DNA of 8,804 nucleotides from an uncultured Lachnospiraceae bacterium. GTDB lineage: Bacteria; Bacillota; Clostridia; Lachnospirales; Lachnospiraceae. The stretch covers positions 1 to 8,804 of the forward strand of contig CALYVE010000056.1 of NCBI GenBank assembly GCA_945492935.1, written 5' to 3'. The position numbers were made by a program, and so were the translations under genes. The notes under the pieces were generated by a model. It saw nothing but the letters and a program-made list of their open reading frames with translations. It made no database searches and had not been told where the DNA came from. Below are positions 6,352 through 8,804 of the stretch, one piece after another (positions within the stretch are counted from its first letter, which is position 1; every line of letters starts with the position of its first letter).

Positions 6352-7592
6352 TATTGTCCACCCTTTACATTCTTAACAAATACATTAACTGTTCCGGTAA
6401 TATTATATGTCACACCATCTATTTCTGCATATGTAACGACTACATTATAATTCTCGCCCGCCACAAGCTTCGAACAGTCGATTGTCGGTGCAAGCTCTGT
6501 AATCGTAAGTTCATCGATATTATTAGGCAATCCGGATATTACAAGCTTGAAATCATCCGAGAGTGTTACCGAATATGTGCAACCACTCTGCTTGTCTTTC
6601 ATTGTAATATCACGTGATGTCACTGCAATCGTTTTTTGCGTAATTTTGTCTATCGTAACATGAATTGCAACTTCAGAACTGCTTTGTGCAAGGTAGACAT
6701 TTTCAGGTAAATAATCCGTCAGATCAATCGTAGTCTGTAACGTATCCTTCTGCCCGCTAACCGAAATATCATTAATACGAATCTCTGATACATCCGAAAT
6801 ATCATCCGGTGCACCGGCAATCATAACCGTCTGCGGCTGATAAGATACATCAGCTACCGCATAACCCTCTTCCGGACGACCTGTTAAATTAACGGAAACA
6901 TCAACCTGCTTGGTTGGATATATCATCGTCGAAACCTTCACCGAGGTCTCGCTAATTTCAATACGATCATTCTCAAGCGTTTCCCCATATGCGTCGACAA
7001 GATATACCTGTCCAACCGTATCAAAGGAATCCGCTTTACCCGAAATATCTACATCCACACATACATCAGTCACACGACCGATTTCACTCTTCGGTCCTGT
7101 CAAGGTAATAAGGTTTGGTGCTGCTACATTTGATACATTGGCATATCCATCTCTTGCAGTTCCTTTTACATTGATACGAACCGGGAACTGTACACTGATT
7201 TTCTCTTCCAGACTCAGCTTCATCGTACTGTCTACAATCGTAATCGTACACAAATCCTCAAGACTGGAATCCTTTGGCACAACATGAATTTGAACCGTAT
7301 TTGTCATCGACATCTCGGACAAATCTGCTGTCGCGATAAAATCAGAAGCCTTCAGACGATCTACAATCGATCTTCTGCCTTTCACAAGAATCGAAACCGT
7401 CGTTCCCTTTTCAACGGTATAAATCTGATCTAATTCTTCTAATGCTTCGCCGTTTAATTCATTTACTTCAATATCCTTGATTTCAACGGTAATTGTATAA
7501 TCTGAAATATTAAGTACTACAAGCCAAAGTAAAATCGCACAAACAATCGCAAGGATTTTTAAGGCAAAATTGTCAAAAATCTTATTTTTCAC
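6351..7592 (-). CDS. cdaR: YbbR-domain protein, CdaA regulator CdaR
   Basis: CdaR is a membrane-anchored extracytoplasmic protein that modulates the diadenylate cyclase CdaA. The product is 413 residues from the GTG start: a short cytoplasmic N-terminus, one membrane helix (about 9-27, with the LWLVV core), then about four beta-rich YbbR-type repeats of some 80-90 residues, recognisable by recurring phrases such as TVSILVKGRR, RINVKGTARDGY, SVNLTGRPEEGY and LVISGLPNN. GTG at 7592 is chosen because GGAGAGGAGG (7601-7610) lies 8 nt upstream; an upstream in-frame ATG at 7643 would overlap cdaA by 62 bp and lacks such a site. The gene overlaps cdaA by 11 bp. The order cdaA-cdaR is conserved in Firmicutes, which strongly supports the call. 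The length is somewhat under the roughly 480 residues of the Bacillus protein. Confidence 0.9.
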   Translation of the reverse strand: MKNKIFDNFALKILAIVCAILLWLVVLNISDYTITVEIKDIEVNELNGEALEELDQIYTVEKGTTVSILVKGRRSIVDRLKASDFIATADLSEMSMTNTVQIHVVPKDSSLEDLCTITIVDSTMKLSLEEKISVQFPVRINVKGTARDGYANVSNVAAPNLITLTGPKSEIGRVTDVCVDVDISGKADSFDTVGQVYLVDAYGETLENDRIEISETSVKVSTMIYPTKQVDVSVNLTGRPEEGYAVADVSYQPQTVMIAGAPDDISDVSEIRINDISVSGQKDTLQTTIDLTDYLPENVYLAQSSSEVAIHVTIDKITQKTIAVTSRDITMKDKQSGCTYSVTLSDDFKLVISGLPNNIDELTITELAPTIDCSKLVAGENYNVVVTYAEIDGVTYNITGTVNVFVKNVKGGQ

Positions 7593-8454
7593 GTTTTTTA
7601 CCTCCTCTCCTTCGATTACGGGAACGTCTTGTTTCGACATCACGAACGCGTAATGATTCTAATTGCTTACGCAAACCTTCTGCATCCAAATTGCGGATAA
7701 GATTACCGCCCTGCGCTACAGAAATCAAACCATTTTCTTCTGATACAACAATTGTCATACTATCAGATACTTCACTGATACCAATCGCTGCACGATGTCT
7801 TGTTCCCAATTCTTTATTCAAATCATGCTGGTTTGTGAGCGGCAAATAACAGGTTGCCGAAACAATTCTGTTATTGCGCACAATAACCGCACCATCATGC
7901 AATGGTGTATTATGTTCAAAAATATTAACAACGAGCTGTTTTGTGACAACAGCATCAATACTAATACCCGTACTCTCATATTCTCCAAGTGCAACATCCT
8001 GTTCAAGAACAATTAATGCACCCGTCTTATTTTTACTCATTGCAATCGCCGCAGCGGTAAGCTCACTAATTGTTTTATCACTCAGTCGGTCACTCTTTGT
8101 ACCACGATCGTCACGTGTCAACACATCGGAAATAATATTTTTTCGACCAAGCTCCTCTAACGCTCTACGAAGCTCCGGCTGGAACAAAATGATAACCGCA
8201 AGAATACCTACATTAATAGCATTCTTAAAGATCCAAAGCATCGTATTCAGCTGGAGCACAGTTGCTAAACCCATAAATGCTACAAGAACAACAACACCCT
8301 TCAAAAGTGTCCAGGCTCTCGTTTTCTTAAACCAAAGCATAAGATGATAGAGGAGATATGACAAAATAATAATCTCCAAAATATCCGTGATTGTTATATG
8401 CGGAACATAAAACCAATCAAAATATGAACTTAATGCCGTCAATATCTTATGCAT
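7582..8454 (-). CDS. cdaA: Diadenylate cyclase CdaA (c-di-AMP synthase)
   Basis: CdaA condenses two ATP into cyclic di-AMP, the second messenger that controls potassium and osmolyte transport and cell-wall homeostasis. The 290-residue protein has three N-terminal membrane helices (about 20-42, 48-69 and 73-92), followed by FQPELRRALEELGR, characteristic of the family. The cytoplasmic DisA_N/DAC domain (about 105-265) carries the catalytic DGA motif (187-189) and RHR motif (219-221). The C-terminus ends in a strongly basic tail (about 274-290, RSRNRRRGGKKREK). Part of the tail is encoded by the same purine-rich DNA that supplies the cdaR ribosome binding site. GGGGTGA (8459-8465) precedes the ATG. 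The gene lies 33 bp after the Gln-rich gene with no terminator between them, so cotranscription is likely. Confidence 0.96.
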   Translation of the reverse strand: MHKILTALSSYFDWFYVPHITITDILEIIILSYLLYHLMLWFKKTRAWTLLKGVVVLVAFMGLATVLQLNTMLWIFKNAINVGILAVIILFQPELRRALEELGRKNIISDVLTRDDRGTKSDRLSDKTISELTAAAIAMSKNKTGALIVLEQDVALGEYESTGISIDAVVTKQLVVNIFEHNTPLHDGAVIVRNNRIVSATCYLPLTNQHDLNKELGTRHRAAIGISEVSDSMTIVVSEENGLISVAQGGNLIRNLDAEGLRKQLESLRVRDVETRRSRNRRRGGKKREK

Positions 8455-8487
8455 TTTTTCACCCCGTGTTCATGTTAATATGACAAA

Positions 8488-8804
8488 CTATACCTCATCA
8501 TTGGAATCGCCATGTTGTTTTGGTTTCACACCTGCGAGCGGATTCCCAATCTGCTGCTGTGCATATTGCTGTTGCATTTGCTGTGCATATGCATGCTGGC
8601 CCATTTGCGTCTGCATATGCGGTTGTTGCATTTGCTGCGCATATTTCTGTTGCTGCTGTGCCTGTCTTAACTGTTGTTCGTCAGACATTGTCCTCGCATG
8701 TTTTGTTTGTCTTGGCTGTTGTTCACCTGACATTGTCTTCGCCTGTTTCGTTTGTCTTGGCTGTTGTTCACCTGACATTGTCTTCGCCTGTTTCGTTTGT
8801 CTTG
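8488..8804 (-). CDS. Gln-rich repeat protein, 5'-partial
   Basis: I do not recognise this gene. The frame is open from the window edge (first full codon at 8802) to a TAG stop at 8488, so about 105 C-terminal residues are visible and the start lies outside. The visible part begins with tandem 15-residue repeats MSGEQQPRQTKQAKT (two full copies, one partial at the edge, one decaying into MSDEQQLRQAQ). A Gln-rich stretch with three YAQQ units (YAQQMQQ twice) and several Met/His residues follows, and it ends in a polar tail NPLAGVKPKQHGDSNDEV. No membrane segment, Cys or catalytic motif is visible, so this part is expected to be disordered and cytoplasmic or linker-like. In-frame ATGs at 8778, 8733 and 8688 begin repeat units and lack good ribosome binding sites, so none is taken as the start. 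It is cotranscribed with cdaA if read-through occurs. Reality as a coding region is supported by repeat copies in frame with silent or conservative differences. Confidence 0.68.
   Translation of the reverse strand, partial: RQTKQAKTMSGEQQPRQTKQAKTMSGEQQPRQTKHARTMSDEQQLRQAQQQQKYAQQMQQPHMQTQMGQHAYAQQMQQQYAQQQIGNPLAGVKPKQHGDSNDEV
8689..8804 (-). repeat. 45-bp tandem repeats inside the Gln-rich gene
   Basis: Two full 45-bp units (8734-8778 and 8689-8733) and a 26-bp partial unit at the window edge (8779-8804) are arranged head to tail, each full unit opening with ATGTCAGGTGAACAACAG. The unit at 8689-8733 differs from its neighbour by a few bases, and the sequence from 8688 onwards decays. The array probably continues beyond the window. 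The unit is a multiple of three, so copy-number changes keep the frame. Two 21-bp near-copies coding for YAQQMQQ (8569-8589 and 8623-8643) form a second, shorter repeat. Confidence 0.9.

Noticed and set aside
6180..6617. 145-residue plus-strand ORF across the cdaR/sir2 junction
   Set aside because: Antisense to two well-supported genes, with a composition unlike a real protein.
7592..7643. Earlier ATG start for CdaR at 7643
   Set aside because: It would overlap cdaA by 62 bp without a Shine-Dalgarno, whereas GTG at 7592 has GGAGAGGAGG at ideal spacing.
7874..8347. 157-residue plus-strand ORF opposite cdaA
   Set aside because: It lies entirely antisense to the well-supported cdaA gene, has no recognisable domain, and appears to be a mirror of coding bias.
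8689..8804. CRISPR-like direct repeats at the right edge
   Set aside because: The 45-bp units are contiguous with no unique spacers and keep one open reading frame, so they are protein-coding tandem repeats.

Overview
The window looks like a chromosomal segment of an anaerobic, low-to-moderate GC Gram-positive bacterium, most likely a clostridial (Lachnospiraceae-like) Firmicute. This is inferred from the class III (oxygen-sensitive) ribonucleotide reductase, the CdaA/CdaR c-di-AMP pair, a YtrA-type GntR/ABC operon, strong AGGAGG-type ribosome binding sites and A/T-rich intergenic DNA. No species can be named from the sequence alone. There are no tRNA, rRNA, IS element, phage or CRISPR signatures; this is mostly core genome.

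Left part (1-3522, + strand): an A/T-rich leader with a clear sigma-A-type promoter and three NrdR-box-like palindromes drives nrdD (anaerobic NTP reductase), nrdG (its radical-SAM activase) and dut (dUTPase). nrdD and nrdG are separated by a 160-bp structured intergenic region holding a terminator-like hairpin and an 11-bp perfect hairpin. nrdG and dut overlap by ATGA. Together they form a dNTP-supply unit: NrdG installs the glycyl radical on NrdD, NrdD reduces NTPs, and Dut removes dUTP and provides dUMP for thymidylate synthesis. A hairpin with A/T tracts on both sides (3531-3567) ends this unit and also the convergent operon on the right.

Middle (3581-5540, - strand): a three-gene GntR regulator / ABC ATPase / ABC-2-like permease operon with overlapping genes. 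It has its own promoter and a perfect palindromic operator GTACTAT-N4-ATAGTAC at the -10 element, a textbook layout for autorepression.

Right part (5572-8804, - strand): reading leftwards, the 3' part of a Gln-rich protein with 15-residue tandem repeats (its start lies outside the window), then cdaA (diadenylate cyclase), cdaR (YbbR-domain regulator) and a Sir2-family NAD-dependent deacetylase, ending in an intrinsic terminator. The genes are 33 bp apart, overlapping by 11 bp, and overlapping by 1 bp (TAATG), so they are probably cotranscribed. The usual third gene of this cluster, glmM, is absent and sir2 stands in its place.

The points most worth a second look are the triple NrdR-box array with one box filling the promoter spacer, the folded nrdD-nrdG gap, the sir2 gene coupled to cdaR, and the Gln-rich repeat protein upstream of cdaA. 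I saw no clear evidence of a wholly new system.
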